Assembly (NCBI RefSeq): GCF_006864425.1
Contig: NZ_QHLI01000004.1
Location: 23,479-87,478, forward strand
Length of the DNA stretch: 64,000 nt
Reading direction: 5' to 3'
DNA from: Campylobacter troglodytis
GTDB lineage: Bacteria > Campylobacterota > Campylobacteria > Campylobacterales > Campylobacteraceae
Under the pieces are notes generated by a model. That model was not told where the DNA came from. It saw only the letters and a list, made by a program, of their open reading frames with translations, and did not search any database. Made by a program: the position numbers and the translations under genes. This document shows, one piece after another, positions 55,013 to 63,901 of the stretch. Each line of letters begins with the position of its first letter. Positions within the stretch are counted from its first letter, which is position 1.

Positions 55013-58000
55013 AGCTCACATAAGAAGCCTTCTTAGAAGCGATACACAGTTTAAAAAACGCCTTATCTACACACACTTCTACGAAAACGAACCCATCTTA
55101 GAAAAGCACATTTTATACGAGGTATTTCATGGACGCCTTATGTCTTGCAATCCCTATGCCATTTTTAAGGAAGTTTTAAGGGATGAGAGATTTAGAGACT
55201 ATACCCATATCTGGGTGCTTTCAAGTGCGGATTTTATCCCAAAAGAGCTTAAAAGCCTTAAAAATCTCATCTTGGTTCGCAAGGAAAGTCATTTGTATCT
55301 GCGATACCTTGCAAGTGCAAAATATCTCATCAACAACACCACCTTTCCTTACTATTTCATAAGAAGGAAGGATCAGCTTTACCTAAACACCTGGCACGGC
55401 ACAGCCCTAAAATGCCTTGGCAAATACATACAAACAAAGTTTATGGAACACGACAACACCCAACGCAATTTCTTACAGGTTAGTCATTTTGCCAATCCTA
55501 GCCTTTTTATGCAAGATGTTTTGTTAAGAGACTACGATGTGGCTGAGCTTTTTTCAGGAAAGGCTTTAATAAGCGGCTATGCTAGGATAGATCTAACCTT
55601 AAAGGTGGCAAGGGAAAATGAGCTGATTGTCAAGGGGGGCTTGAATTTTGGCGAGAATTTGGGTGAGAATTTGAGTGAGAATGTGCAGGATTTGCAAGGT
55701 GGAGTGGATTTTGTGGATTCTTCGCTTCGTGCTACGCACTTCGCTCAGAATGACAAAATTGGGGAAAATTCGCAAGGTGCTGATAGAGATTCTTCGTTTG
55801 CTTCGCAAACTCAGAATGACAAGGTGGGTGTGAATTCAACTGAGAATTCACAAAGTGCTTTAAATGTAAGAGATTCTTCGCTTCGTGCTACGCACTTCGC
55901 TCAGAATGACAAGGTAGGCGATAATTTAAATGAGAATTCAAGTGAGAATTCAACAAATTTACAAAATAGTGTGAATTTTGTGTATTCTTCGTTTGCTTCG
56001 CAAACTCAGAATGACAAAGATGGTGTGAATTTAAATGTAAATTCAAGCAAAAATTCAACAAGCTCACAAGCTTTGCAAAATTCAAACGCACATTCACAAA
56101 ACTACGACACCCAAAACACAGCTCAAAGACTAAGAGAACGCTTTGGCATAAGGCCCACAGAAAAGGTGCTTTTGTATGCACCCACCTACCGCGGCTATTT
56201 TGGGGATGCAAATTTTGAGTATGAAAAAATTTCTAGTTTGCTAAAAACCCTTTCTTTGACATCTTTTAAGGTGCTATTTAAAGGACACTACGAAACCCTA
56301 AAATACATCGAGATTGAAAAGGACAGAGTATGTGATGCAAATGATAGAGACATAGACACAAACGAGCTTTTGGGCATAGTGGATCTTTTGATTACTGATT
56401 ATTCAAGCATTGCTTTTGATTATATGGTGCTTGATAAGCCTATAATTTATTATTGCTATGATTATGAGGAGTATAAAAAAGAAAGGGGTATTTATTTTGA
56501 CTTAGAAGATCTAGGCTTGTCCTATGTGAAGACAGTTGATGAGATTTTAGGGCTTTTAAATGATGAGAAGTTCTTAAATGCTAAAAACCGCTACTCTCAT
56601 TTAAAGCAAGGCTTTTTGCCCCTTGAAGATGGCTTTGCCACTAAAAGGGTGATTGAGTTTTTCTTCTTTGATAGCTGCGATAAAGCTTATCTTTATGATG
56701 CAAGTTTAAATCAAAGCTACGCAGAAAAAAGAAGGGATTTGAAGGCTAGATTTGGGGTTGAGGTTCAAAGGAAGGCTTTGGATAAGGCTTTGAATTTAAG
56801 AGATTCTTCGCTTCGTGCTACGCACTTCGCTCAGAATGACAAGGTGGGGGAGAATGCACAAGGTTTGCAAACTCAAAATTTGGCACAAAATGGGGAGAGT
56901 GAAAATGAGGCTTTGAATTCACAAGGTGCTTTAAATTTAAGAGATTCTTCGCTTCGTGCTACGCACTTCGCTCAGAAAGACAAGAGTGGGGAAAATTCAC
57001 AAGGTGCTGATAGAGATTCTTCGTTTGCTTCGCAAACTCAGGGTGGCAAGGTGGAGGAAAATTCACAAACTATTGCTAGAGATTCTTCGCTTTCTGCGAA
57101 AGCTCGCAATGACAAAAATGGTGTGAATTTAAATGAGAATTCACAAGACTTAAATTCGCAAAATTCAGTCACACAGCAAAGCAGAAACGAAAGCGACATT
57201 TTAAATTCACAAAACACCGTGAATTTAAATGCAAATTCAAGTGAAAATTCACAAAGTGCTTTAAATTTAAGGGATTCTTCGCTTTCTGAGAAAGCTCAGA
57301 ATGACAAAACAGACGAGAATTCGCAAGGCTTGCAAGCTCAAAATTCAGCCACAAGCAAAGACGAAACAAGCCCAAAACACTCACAAAAAATCCTCTTCTT
57401 TGCAGGCTCATTCCTAGCAAATGGCATAACCTCAGCCTTTAAAAATCTTTTGGCTATTTCAGGTTTAAAGCCCTATCTAGCCATAGAAAAGGGTGGCATA
57501 GAAGCAGATGAAGCACATATGAATTTGTTTAAAGAGGCATCAAAAAATGTAATAGTTTTGCCAAAGGTAGGCACTGTGAATTTAAGTCTTGAAGAGGCAA
57601 ATTATTTCTTAGATCAAGGCTTTTTATATGAAAGAAGTGAGGACATAGATGCTATCTTTGCAAGGATTTGGCAAAGGGAGTATAGAAGGCTTTATGGGGA
57701 TACTAAGTTTGATTTAGTGGTAAATTATGATGGGTATAACCGTTACTTTACTTATCTTTTTGCCTACGCGCCTATTAAAAAATTTATCTATGCTCATAAT
57801 GATATGCTAGGGGAGTTTTATAAAAAATTTCCCTATCTAAGGGGTAATTTTTATTTGTATAAAAAATACGATAAAATTTTAAGCGTTTCAGCTGCTACAA
57901 GCGATGAAAACAAGGCAAATTTAGCCTTGAAATACCACATAAATGAGGATAAATTCACACCCTTGCCAAATTTCATAAACCCAAAAGAAGTGCTTGTTAA

Positions 58001-58553
58001 ATCAAAAATTCCCCTTTCAAGCAAGGAAAAAGGCTATTTTAAGGGAGTTGAGGTCTTTATAAATCTAGCAAGATTAAGCATAGAAAAGGATCAAGAAAGC
58101 CTAATCAAAGCCTTTGTTAAATTCCACGCCAAGCATAAAAACACAAGGCTTTTAATCTTAGGCGAGGGTTCATCGCGTGAGCATTTAGAGCATTTAATCA
58201 AGTCTTTAAAGGCTAAATCTTTCGTGCATTTGCTAGGCTTTATCCCTAATCCTTATAAGTTCTTAAAGCATTCTCAGTTCTTTGTGCTTTCTTCTAAGCA
58301 CGAGGGGCAAGCCCTCGTGCTGGCAGAGGCTATGATCTTAGAAAAGCCCATAATTTGCACTAATTTTACTTGCGCAAAGGACTTTTTGGGCGATGATGAA
58401 TACGGACTTGTGGTAGAAAAGGGAGAAGAAGGCATTCTAAATGGGCTTTTTGCCCTTTATGAAAACAAGCCAGGCTTTAAAAAATTTGATGTAGCTTTGT
58501 ATAATGAGAAGATAAAAAAGGAATTTGAGAGGATTTATTTTGACAAGCCTTAA
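55005..58553 (+). CDS. TagF-like glycerophosphotransferase fused to a GT4 glycosyltransferase, invaded by repeats
   Basis: A 1182-residue cytoplasmic or membrane-associated enzyme. Residues about 1-205 and 370-560 form one CDP-glycerol glycerophosphotransferase domain (TLNTWHGTALKCLGKY-type block near 130; KVLLYAPTYRGYFG near 385; LLITDYSSIAFDYMVLDKPIIYY near 460). Residues about 800-1180 form a GT4 glycosyltransferase (INLARLSIEKDQESLIKAF, LLILGEGSSREHLE, VLSSKHEGQALVLAEAM). It probably extends or decorates a glycerol-phosphate glycan of the capsule or LOS. Two long inserts (about 210-370 and 590-790) hold nine copies of a dispersed repeat and Asn/Ser/Gln-rich spacers. The first insert splits the domain between blocks that are normally only some ten residues apart. 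The start at 55005 overlaps the TPR stop. Confidence 0.82.
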   Translation: MIKAHIRSLLRSDTQFKKRLIYTHFYENEPILEKHILYEVFHGRLMSCNPYAIFKEVLRDERFRDYTHIWVLSSADFIPKELKSLKNLILVRKESHLYLRYLASAKYLINNTTFPYYFIRRKDQLYLNTWHGTALKCLGKYIQTKFMEHDNTQRNFLQVSHFANPSLFMQDVLLRDYDVAELFSGKALISGYARIDLTLKVARENELIVKGGLNFGENLGENLSENVQDLQGGVDFVDSSLRATHFAQNDKIGENSQGADRDSSFASQTQNDKVGVNSTENSQSALNVRDSSLRATHFAQNDKVGDNLNENSSENSTNLQNSVNFVYSSFASQTQNDKDGVNLNVNSSKNSTSSQALQNSNAHSQNYDTQNTAQRLRERFGIRPTEKVLLYAPTYRGYFGDANFEYEKISSLLKTLSLTSFKVLFKGHYETLKYIEIEKDRVCDANDRDIDTNELLGIVDLLITDYSSIAFDYMVLDKPIIYYCYDYEEYKKERGIYFDLEDLGLSYVKTVDEILGLLNDEKFLNAKNRYSHLKQGFLPLEDGFATKRVIEFFFFDSCDKAYLYDASLNQSYAEKRRDLKARFGVEVQRKALDKALNLRDSSLRATHFAQNDKVGENAQGLQTQNLAQNGESENEALNSQGALNLRDSSLRATHFAQKDKSGENSQGADRDSSFASQTQGGKVEENSQTIARDSSLSAKARNDKNGVNLNENSQDLNSQNSVTQQSRNESDILNSQNTVNLNANSSENSQSALNLRDSSLSEKAQNDKTDENSQGLQAQNSATSKDETSPKHSQKILFFAGSFLANGITSAFKNLLAISGLKPYLAIEKGGIEADEAHMNLFKEASKNVIVLPKVGTVNLSLEEANYFLDQGFLYERSEDIDAIFARIWQREYRRLYGDTKFDLVVNYDGYNRYFTYLFAYAPIKKFIYAHNDMLGEFYKKFPYLRGNFYLYKKYDKILSVSAATSDENKANLALKYHINEDKFTPLPNFINPKEVLVKSKIPLSSKEKGYFKGVEVFINLARLSIEKDQESLIKAFVKFHAKHKNTRLLILGEGSSREHLEHLIKSLKAKSFVHLLGFIPNPYKFLKHSQFFVLSSKHEGQALVLAEAMILEKPIICTNFTCAKDFLGDDEYGLVVEKGEEGILNGLFALYENKPGFKKFDVALYNEKIKKEFERIYFDKP
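55715..56019 (+). repeat. Four in-frame palindromic repeats in the TagF-like domain
   Basis: Copies of GATTCTTCG...CAGAATGACAA at about 55715-55756, 55788-55822, 55869-55912 and 55982-56019. They encode variants of RDSSLRATHFAQNDK and RDSSFASQTQNDK. The spacers are AATTCA-rich and encode ENSSENS-type runs. Confidence 0.9.
56799..57308 (+). repeat. Five in-frame palindromic repeats in the linker before the GT4 domain
   Basis: Copies at about 56799-56842, 56940-56983, 57012-57050, 57077-57116 and 57270-57308, encoding RDSSLRATHFAQNDK-like and RDSSLSAKARNDK-like peptides. All are in the same orientation and the same frame as the copies in the first insert. Confidence 0.9.
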
Positions 58554-58960
58554 AATTTTAAAGTGAGTATCTTATGAGGCTTTGTGAGAGGGCGTGAATT
58601 TGTTGTAAAATTTTGTGTTAGAGGGTAAAGAACTAAGTCGTATAAATTCTAAGTTTTAACTTGTGGCGTGAATTTGTTGCGAATTTTGTGTGAGAGGGCA
58701 AAGAAGTAAACCATATAAATTCTAAATTATAAACTCTAATTTTTAGAGTGAAGTTTTTTGGTATTTTGTAAAAGAGTATGAATTTATTGCGATTTTTTGT
58801 GAGGGGGCAAAAAAAACAAACCATATAGGGTCTAAATGCTAAATTTTAGCTTGTGGAGTGAAGTTTTTGCTAACTTTTCATTTTTAGGGTGATTTTTTGG
58901 CATTTTGTAAAAGGGTGTGAATTTTTTTAAAAATTCACAAGGTTTTGCCATATTAAAACT
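58554..58960. other. Intergenic DNA with loosely repeated units
   Basis: No gene. Units of roughly 80-90 bp recur imperfectly, each with GCGTGAATTTGTTGCGA-like and TTTTGTGAGAGGGCAAAGAA-like words (about 58590, 58660, 58780). The DNA seems to be diverged tandem repeats. Confidence 0.5.
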
Positions 58961-58969
58961 TTTTAAATT

Positions 58970-59545
58970 TGAGATTTTTCGCAATGCTTAAAATGACAAG
59001 TAGCATTGTCATATTGAGCTTTCGCACAAAGCGAAATATCTCTTGCATTGTCATATTGAGCTTTCACAGAAAGCGAAATATCTCTTTTAAAATTACTAGA
59101 TACTTCGCAATGCTTAAAATGATAAGTAGCATTGTCATATTGAGCTTTCGCAGAAAGCGAAATATCTCTTTTAGAATTACTAGATACTTCGCAATGCTTA
59201 GTATGACAAATAAAGGCTTGAGATTTTTCACCTAAAGGCTCAAAATGACAAAATAGTTGAGATTTTTCGCTACGCTTAAAATGATAAGTAGCATTGTCAT
59301 ATTGAGCTTTCACAGAAAGCGAAATATCTCTTTTAAAATTACTAGATACTTCACTTCGCTTAGTATGACAAATAAAGGCTTGAGATTTTTCACCTAAAGG
59401 CTCAAAATGACAAAATAGTTGAGATTTTTCGCTACGCTTAAAATGATAAGTAGCATTGTCATATTGAGCTTTCGCAGAAAGCGAAATATCTCTTTTAGAA
59501 TTACTAGATACTTCGCAATGCTTAGTATGACAATGTGGCTCAGGG
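58970..59545. repeat. 162-bp tandem repeat array of palindromic units
   Basis: The word GATAAGTAGCATTGTCATAT starts at 59121, 59283 and 59445, giving an exact 162-bp period over about 2.6 copies, with a shorter diverged copy from 58994. Each unit contains GTCATATTGAGCTTTCGC / GCGAAATATCTC palindromes and CTTAGTATGACAA or CTCAAAATGACAA partners. Both strands have spurious frames (58969-59235, 58963-59313). Confidence 0.9.
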
Positions 59546-59574
59546 TGGCAATATAAAATTCACAATATTAAATT

Positions 59575-59665
59575 CTTGTCATTTTAAGCCTATAATAAGA
59601 ATGTGCGAATTTATGGCAAAATGCCTTGAATTTATGGCTTCTTCGCCTATAAGCTCAAAATGACA
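59575..59665. repeat. Composite GTCATTTTAAGC / AATGACAAAA repeat
   Basis: Same composite as at 49731-49825: GTCATTTTAAGCC, then TTGAATTTATGGCTTCTTCGCC, then GCTCAAAATGACAAAA. From 59666 to 60215 the DNA is AT-rich and I see no gene. Confidence 0.75.
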
Positions 59666-60215
59666 AAACAATACTTTTTTGAAAAAGCTTCAAATTTCAA
59701 AAAAAATTTGCCATAAAAAAGCATTAAAATTTGCCACATTAAGCTTAAAAAGCTCTTAATTTTCCAAGCCTTGAATTTTTCTAAGATCAAAAAGCTCGTA
59801 ATATGATATTCTTGTTGTTTCTTGCTAAGCAAGGTGCATTAAAACATTCTTAAAAGTAGTTAAAGTAGCAAATCCCCTACACACTTACCGTGTTTAAAAT
59901 GAGAATTTTAAATGCTTGGCTAGATATAACAAAAAAGGGATAAGCAATGAGTGCTAAAAAGATCGGTGATGATACTTTCAGCAAAAGCCTATTATTAAAC
60001 AGTTAAGCCCCTCTTAAATTTAGCACACAAAGCCTTGAATTAAGCCTTAAAATTCAAACTATTTTATCATTTTGCTAGCAAATTGATATTTTTAGCAAGC
60101 TTAATTTTAAATTTATAAATTTTTTTATTTATTTAAATTAGATTAAAAAAATAGTTTCAAAGCCTAAATTTAGTCCATTAACTTGTTTTTATTTGATAGC
60201 ATTTATAAAATTTTG

Positions 60216-60256
60216 TTTTTTTTTTTTTTTTCAAAACTCAAATTTTATGCTATAAT
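60216..60256 (+). promoter_or_regulatory. porA promoter with T16 tract
   Basis: T16 (60216-60231) lies 19 bp before TATAAT (60251-60256), which is 35 bp before the porA ATG. The tract ends where a -35 element would lie, so slippage could tune porin expression. Confidence 0.75.
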
Positions 60257-60290
60257 TCCTTGTTTAAATTTCAAAACGAAAGGATTTTGT

Positions 60291-61565
60291 ATGAAGAGTT
60301 TGAAACTTTCATTGGTTGCTGCCCTAGCGGGTGGTTCGTTTTCTTTGGTAGAGGCTAAGTCTTTAGAGGAGGCTATCAAGGATGTAGAGATAGAAGGAAG
60401 TGTGAGATACCGCTACGATAGCTTCTATGACAAAAGTGACTCAAACGGTAATGTGGGTGATTATAACGATGTGCAAAGACACAAATTCAAAGCAGCCCTT
60501 ACCACAGGAGTAAACATAGGAGATGGCTTTAAGATCGTAGGTACTCTTAGGTATAACGCCTCCACCACAGGTGAGGATGGAAGCGATGGAGGCTGGGCTT
60601 CTAGTACAGATGTCAATCAAGGTGCTGATACCTCTAAGCCTATAAATCTACAAGAAGCCTACTTGCAATATAGCAACGAGGACTTTGGTACCACCATAAA
60701 CCTAGGTCGCCAAAGACTTAACACCATCTGGACTGACAATGACAACCTAGACGGCTCAGCCGGTATGAAGGCTCAGATCCTAAACAACTCCCTTGTAGGC
60801 ACTACCCTAACTGCCTTTGCAGTAGATAGCGTGGATGATGATCCTGATTTTGTATTTGCTGATCCTGAGAATCCTACTCAAAAAAACAATCTATTTAGGT
60901 ATAATATCTACGGTGCTGCTGCTATCTTTGATATGACAGAGGAAAACGGAGTCGCTGCTAGTTTGTGGTATGCTTATGAGCCAAAGAGGATTAATCTTTA
61001 TGCTGTAACAGTTGGCTACACCTTGCCTCTTGGAGAGGATGGAAGCTGGAATTTACAAGCTCAGTATCTTGGAAACTCAGTTCACAATGAGATCAAAGAT
61101 TCTGTCAAAGGAGGCTCACTTTACACAGTAGCTGGAACACTTGAAATAGCTGGCTTTGATGGCACCCTAGGCTACACAGCTTATGGTAAAAAGGATGCAC
61201 TAACCGTAAATGTGCTTGAAGATACAGGAGATCTAATCACCCCAGGAGAGGAAATTCAAGGTCTTGAGGGCTCATCCTTGAACGGAAGTACTGGTAAGAA
61301 TCAATTTGCCTTCGCAAGTGTTGGTTATACCATAAATGGCTTTAGGATTGGGGCTGATTATGTGTATGGTGGAACAAAGGCAGCTACTACCGTTGAAAAC
61401 GGCTCAGCTGGTAAAAAGCAAGAAATAGTAGGAAGATTAGAGTATGCTCACACTAATAACCTAGTATTTTCAGGCTTTTACTCAAATGTAACCCACAAGG
61501 CTAAGCATTTTGACAGCACAATCAAAAAGAACAATATCCGCTTTGAGGCAAGATATGACTTCTAA
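60291..61565 (+). CDS. porA: Major outer membrane porin, PorA/MOMP-like
   Basis: A 424-residue outer-membrane beta-barrel. The signal peptide is residues 1-22 (MKSLKLSLVAALAGGSFSLVEA). Mature sequence KSLEEAIKDVEIEGSVRYRYDSF opens the first strand, aromatic/alternating strands follow throughout, and the chain ends in FEARYDF with the C-terminal Phe needed for barrel assembly. Campylobacter porins of this family form trimeric cation-selective pores and are variable surface antigens. I start at the ATG behind GAAAGGATTTTGT, not at the upstream in-frame ATG that lies before the T16 tract. A strong terminator follows. Confidence 0.9.
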   Translation: MKSLKLSLVAALAGGSFSLVEAKSLEEAIKDVEIEGSVRYRYDSFYDKSDSNGNVGDYNDVQRHKFKAALTTGVNIGDGFKIVGTLRYNASTTGEDGSDGGWASSTDVNQGADTSKPINLQEAYLQYSNEDFGTTINLGRQRLNTIWTDNDNLDGSAGMKAQILNNSLVGTTLTAFAVDSVDDDPDFVFADPENPTQKNNLFRYNIYGAAAIFDMTEENGVAASLWYAYEPKRINLYAVTVGYTLPLGEDGSWNLQAQYLGNSVHNEIKDSVKGGSLYTVAGTLEIAGFDGTLGYTAYGKKDALTVNVLEDTGDLITPGEEIQGLEGSSLNGSTGKNQFAFASVGYTINGFRIGADYVYGGTKAATTVENGSAGKKQEIVGRLEYAHTNNLVFSGFYSNVTHKAKHFDSTIKKNNIRFEARYDF

Positions 61566-61603
61566 ACTAGCTTTTAGCTAGGATCTAGCTTAAAGCTAAA
61601 TTC

Positions 61604-61630
61604 AAGCCACCGTTTTTGCGGTGGCTTTTT
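61604..61630 (+). terminator. porA terminator
   Basis: Perfect 9-bp stem AAGCCACCG (61604-61612) / CGGTGGCTT (61619-61627) with a 6-nt loop, followed by TTT. Confidence 0.92.
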
Positions 61631-61674
61631 AAATTTCTTGTTTTAATACTTTTAACTATTTATGCTTTGAATTC

Positions 61675-61945
61675 ATTTTTTTCGCCATATACCTTGAATT
61701 TACAAACTATTTTAATTCGCTCTTTTTACTTTACACTTTAAATTCACAAATTTTTTGAATTTACTCTTTTTATCTTGCACCTTAAATTCACACACTCTTT
61801 AAATTCATTTTTTTCACCTTGTACTTTAAATTCACTCTTTGCACTTTAAAATCACAAACTCCTTAAATTCGCAAACTATTTAAATGCACCTTACACTTTA
61901 CACTTTAAATTCACGCATTCTTTGAATTTACTCTTTACACCTACA
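61675..61945. repeat. Degenerate CTTTAAATTCAC / TTTGAATTTAC repeat tract
   Basis: Words such as CACTTTAAATTCACAAA, TTTTTGAATTTACTCTTT and ACCTTAAATTCACACAC recur about every 25-40 bp. There is no reading frame. It is the densest AAATTCA cluster of the window. The rest of the gap to 62435 is AT-rich with no gene. Confidence 0.7.
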
Positions 61946-62435
61946 CCTCAAAATGAACCAAGCTTATTATTCAACATTTTTTAATACCCACAAAGCCTTT
62001 AAAAAGCTAAATTTAAATCTTTCATAACTTAAACATTTTAAAAGGTTGTGAATTTAAAAGCTTAAAATTTCATTAAAGTTAAAAATTAATAAAGCAAGGC
62101 TTTAAATTTTTAAGCTCACAAATAAAACCCCTTGCTTTAAATTCTAAATTCAAGCTCTTTTGAATTTAAAAAATTCAAGTTTCTAAACCTAAATAAGCTA
62201 TAATGTCTTTTAAAACAGTGCTTAGCTTAAAAGCTTGTCCTTTATTTAAAATAATATGTCATTGTGATGATAAATAATTAAGCAAAGCCCTTTGCAAATT
62301 TTTTGATTAAAAAAACAACACGCTTTTAAGCTTGCCAAGATAAACAAAGGCATTTTAAGACAGCTTACCTTGTATGATATAAGGCTATTAAAGCTAAGTG
62401 TTAAATTTAAGTTTTTAAATTTAAAAGGAAAGAAG

Positions 62436-62645
62436 ATGCGTTTTTTGATCTTATTTTTATTGTCCCTTACATTCAGTATGGCTGATGCCTTGCCAAAGCC
62501 CGTAAAGCCTTACATTGAAAAAGCTCCTAAGATAGAATTAAGCGGGGAGCTTCTTTTTCGCTATGAAAAGCACAGCGGAAATAACAAAAACTCCATCCCA
62601 AGAGACAGAGGCTCAAAGGGAAGTCTAAGTATAAGTGTAGAATGA
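62436..62645 (+). CDS. Small exported protein, porin-start-like
   Basis: A 69-residue product. Residues 1-19 form a signal peptide (MRFLILFLLSLTFSMADA). The remainder includes KIELSGELLFRYEKHSG, which resembles the first strand of an outer-membrane barrel (compare EGSVRYRYDS in PorA), then a basic tail ending SKGSLSISVE. AAAGGAAAG precedes the ATG; the longer frame upstream lacks support. The first seven residues are identical to those of the autotransporter protease. It may be a truncated porin or a genuine small periplasmic protein. I do not recognise the family. Confidence 0.5.
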   Translation: MRFLILFLLSLTFSMADALPKPVKPYIEKAPKIELSGELLFRYEKHSGNNKNSIPRDRGSKGSLSISVE

Positions 62646-63119
62646 AAGCTTTTTTGTAGTCATTAAGGCTAAATTCACGCAAGATACTCAAAGCTTGTTT
62701 TTAAGCTTTTTTGTGTGTTTATTTTTACACCGTCTTATCAAATTTATACTTTTTCCAAAGCAAGATGATCAAAATGTACTTTTAAGCTCCTTTTATAAAA
62801 ACTGTTTATTTAAACACCGTCTTATCAAATTTATCTTTTGAAAAAAATGGCTTAGTAGCTTACAAGGCTAGTTTAAAAGATCTTTTTTAGATAAACTTAG
62901 TTTTACTAAATTGTCTAAAAAAAGCTTAATTTTACTCAATGAGCTACATTTTAGCTAAGAAACGATGATTTTAGATTAGAAACTATGCTTTAAAATTTTA
63001 ACACACAGCCAACAAGGCACTAAGCTAGACGGTTTCACCAACCAAGCTTACTAACTATGACAAGCTTCTTGCTTTGTTATATTCTCACAAAGCAAAAATA
63101 CCTCTTTTGAATTTAAAAT
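62646..63119. other. Intergenic AT-rich DNA, no supported gene
   Basis: About 470 bp. The word CACCGTCTTATCAAATTTAT occurs twice (62729 and 62817), giving a short direct repeat. Nothing else is recognisable. Confidence 0.5.
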
Positions 63120-63900
63120 GGCTCAAGATACTTTGATTTGATACAAGATCATTTTAAAGTATGGAAAATTAGATGAAAAATAAATATATAATTCATTCCC
63201 TAATTGTATCAAAAGAAATTTAAGGAATTTTGAAGTATTTTTTACTTCGCCTTGCGGCTCGTAACTTTTGGAGGAGTCTTGATTTAAAGGCTAAAAAATC
63301 GCCAAACTTTGCAACATTTCTAATCCTTGCATAAATAGAATTTTACGGAAAATTCGAATTTTAATAGCCAAAGAGTGTGAAAAATCAGCAAAACGAAGTT
63401 TGTTTAGAAAATGAGTGGTGAAAGAGGGTGAGAGTTATTTTTTACAATGCTAGGCTCATAACTGCGTAGCACAAGGGGCAAAAAGGGTGCGTGGTAAGCG
63501 TGGATTGGGACTGGAAAAATACATCTGTGTTTTTACTTCGTTACCCCTCTTGTCCATTTGTGAGGAAGAATGCTAAAACGCTAGGCTGATGTTTACGTAC
63601 AAGTGGTTAAACACTGCTTATCCAAAGTATTACTAACTATAATAAAGGACTTTGCAAAGCTTAACGAGTGTGAGATTTACAGTAAAATTTCAAAGCCTAC
63701 GATGCCTTGGTTGATTTGTGTGCAAAGGCATAAGATAAGGCATAAGATTTTGTAAAACACTCTAAAAGTTAGTTTGCAAAGGGACACAAGCACATCAATG
63801 AGATATAGAACTTTTTTACTTCGTGTTACACACTCACAACTGTAAGCAAAAGTGGCTTTGCGAAGTTTAGCCTAGCTAAATTTAGAAACACAAAAAAAAT
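63120..63900 (+). mobile_element. Decayed IS1595-type element, 3' end lost
   Basis: The left end GGCTCAAGATACTTTGA (63120-63136) and the following 80 bp match the left end of the 9709 copy. Transposase traces follow in order: AAAGAGTGTGAAAAATCAGC, GCGTGGTAAGCGTGG, a GACTTTGCAAAGCTTAACGAGTGTGAG block, GGGACACAAGCACATCAATGAG and GCGAAGTTTAGCCTAGC. It has many stops and shifts. The right end is missing because another copy begins at 63902. Confidence 0.75.
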
Positions 63901-63901
63901 T

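Noticed and set aside
58963..59313. Repetitive frames on both strands
   Set aside because: Translations of the 162-bp tandem array.
59121..59545. Possible CRISPR array
   Set aside because: The 162-bp period has no unique spacers and no short constant repeat, and there are no cas genes; it is an ordinary tandem repeat.
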